Shown: positions 31,862 through 32,575 of the stretch, in pieces
Layout of the letters: the number at the start of each line of letters is the position of its first letter
Position numbering within the stretch: position 1 is the stretch's first letter
From: an uncultured Lachnospiraceae bacterium
GTDB taxonomy: Bacteria > Bacillota > Clostridia > Lachnospirales > Lachnospiraceae
Length of the DNA: 32,575 bases
Direction of reading: 5' to 3'
Assembly: GCA_910588895.1 (NCBI GenBank)
Contig: CAJUSS010000001.1
Coordinates: forward strand, 1-32,575
Notes under the pieces: model-generated
What the model saw: the letters and a program-made list of their open reading frames with translations, nothing else
Told to the model about the DNA's origin: nothing
Databases searched by the model: none
Position numbers and translations under genes: made by a program

Positions 31862-32575
31862 TCAGTTCCCCATACATTCATTGATGCCTTTTACTAACTC
31901 TGCTGCCGCGCCTGCAGGATCGATCTGCCCCGCGCTCAGCTTGCCGAATACCTTATAATATACGCCGTCCGGATTTGCCTTCAGGTCGTTGTGCTCAAAT
32001 TTGGGATCTAAGGGGAACTTGCTGAAGCCTACCACCTTTGCGTTCGCATCCTTTACCAGAGCGTCGCCAAGATCCTTTTCATCCATGATCTTTAATGCCG
32101 CTGCCGAGCAGGGGATACCGCGCTCGCTGCCGCAGATCTCCACGCCTTCCGGATCGTTGAGCAAAAAGTCGATCAGCATAGCCGCTTCCTTCGGATGTGC
32201 AGAGCTGGCTGCTACCGATAATCCCATGGAGATCTTGGTGAAGCCGCCGTCATGGTCGCCCAGCTTGATGAAGTCGCCGATCACGAATTCCTGGCCTGGC
32301 TTATTGGTGCTCTCCACGATCGCCTGCTGGAACTTGCTGGCTGAAGAATCCCACTCCAGGATGCCGGCATACTTTCCGTCGATCCATTTGGCGTTCTTAT
32401 CCAGTGAATCGGCCATATCTCCTGCAAGGACTGCCAGAGTCGGGATCACATGGTCCGTCTCCAGGCTTGTGATGAAGTCCAGGCCCTCCTGGATCTCCGC
32501 CTCGCTGTACTGGATCTGGTTATCTTCCACCCATGCTTTTCCATACTTGGACTCCAGGTAATAGACCAGGAAGAT
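31862..32575 (-). CDS. ABC transporter solute-binding protein, C-terminal part
   Basis: The 237 visible residues belong to the C-terminal portion of a CUT1 extracellular sugar-binding lipoprotein; the frame stays open to the right edge, so the signal peptide and N-terminal lobe are outside the window. Family features are KYAGILEWDSSASKFQQAIVE, GGFTKISMGLSVAASSAHPKEAAMLIDFLLNDPEGVEICGSERGIPCSAAA, and a C-terminal helix ending GINECMGN. A GTG inside the window (at about 32528-32530) is not the start. It should capture the oligosaccharide for the two downstream permeases. Confidence 0.92.
   Translation of the reverse strand: MFLVYYLESKYGKAWVEDNQIQYSEAEIQEGLDFITSLETDHVIPTLAVLAGDMADSLDKNAKWIDGKYAGILEWDSSASKFQQAIVESTNKPGQEFVIGDFIKLGDHDGGFTKISMGLSVAASSAHPKEAAMLIDFLLNDPEGVEICGSERGIPCSAAALKIMDEKDLGDALVKDANAKVVGFSKFPLDPKFEHNDLKANPDGVYYKVFGKLSAGQIDPAGAAAELVKGINECMGN

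Overview
The window comes from a Gram-positive anaerobe of the Clostridia, most likely a Lachnospiraceae-type gut bacterium with a fairly GC-rich genome (judged by eye). The evidence is strong AGGAGG ribosome binding sites, the gene order apt-rel-MBL-hemZ-hisS-aspS, a GGGtGRT/NifU-like pair, a CUT1 sugar transporter with no ATPase of its own, and a Zn-ribbon-type L33. Every protein gene is on the minus strand, so transcription runs from high to low coordinates. The only plus-strand genes I infer are two small RNAs.

Region 1 (1-2160) is the rpmG-secE-nusG-rplK-rplA operon, with a good sigma-A promoter at 2132-2160. Two copies of an element resembling the L1 site of 23S rRNA sit directly before rplK and rplA. 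Region 2 (2327-12307) is a ten-gene Mrp/Mbh-type cation antiporter operon: E, F, G, a DUF4040/MbhD-like protein, an MbhE-MnhB fusion, C, and four different antiporter-like (ND2/4/5-like) subunits. It has its own promoter and a 3' hairpin. No MrpA of normal form and no hydrogenase or quinone-reducing subunit is present.

Region 3 (12308-13257) has no intact protein gene. It holds two tandem, related, structured plus-strand transcripts of about 150-170 nt, each with a -10 box and an intrinsic terminator. The second abuts a broken acetyltransferase gene. I consider this the most novel item. Region 4 (13258-16118) has a lipoprotein gene and, behind a strong terminator, the NifU-like/GGGtGRT pair of unknown function. 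Region 5 (16116-26518) has a MATE exporter followed upstream by aspS, hisS, hemZ, an MBL-fold hydrolase, rel and apt: translation, stringent response and purine salvage.

Region 6 (26600-32575) is a carbohydrate locus read in the order solute-binding protein (cut by the window edge), a small unknown protein, two ABC permeases, a cytoplasmic GH28 enzyme and a LacI regulator. It looks like import of a pectin-derived oligosaccharide followed by intracellular trimming. It occupies the place next to apt where many Clostridia carry recJ.
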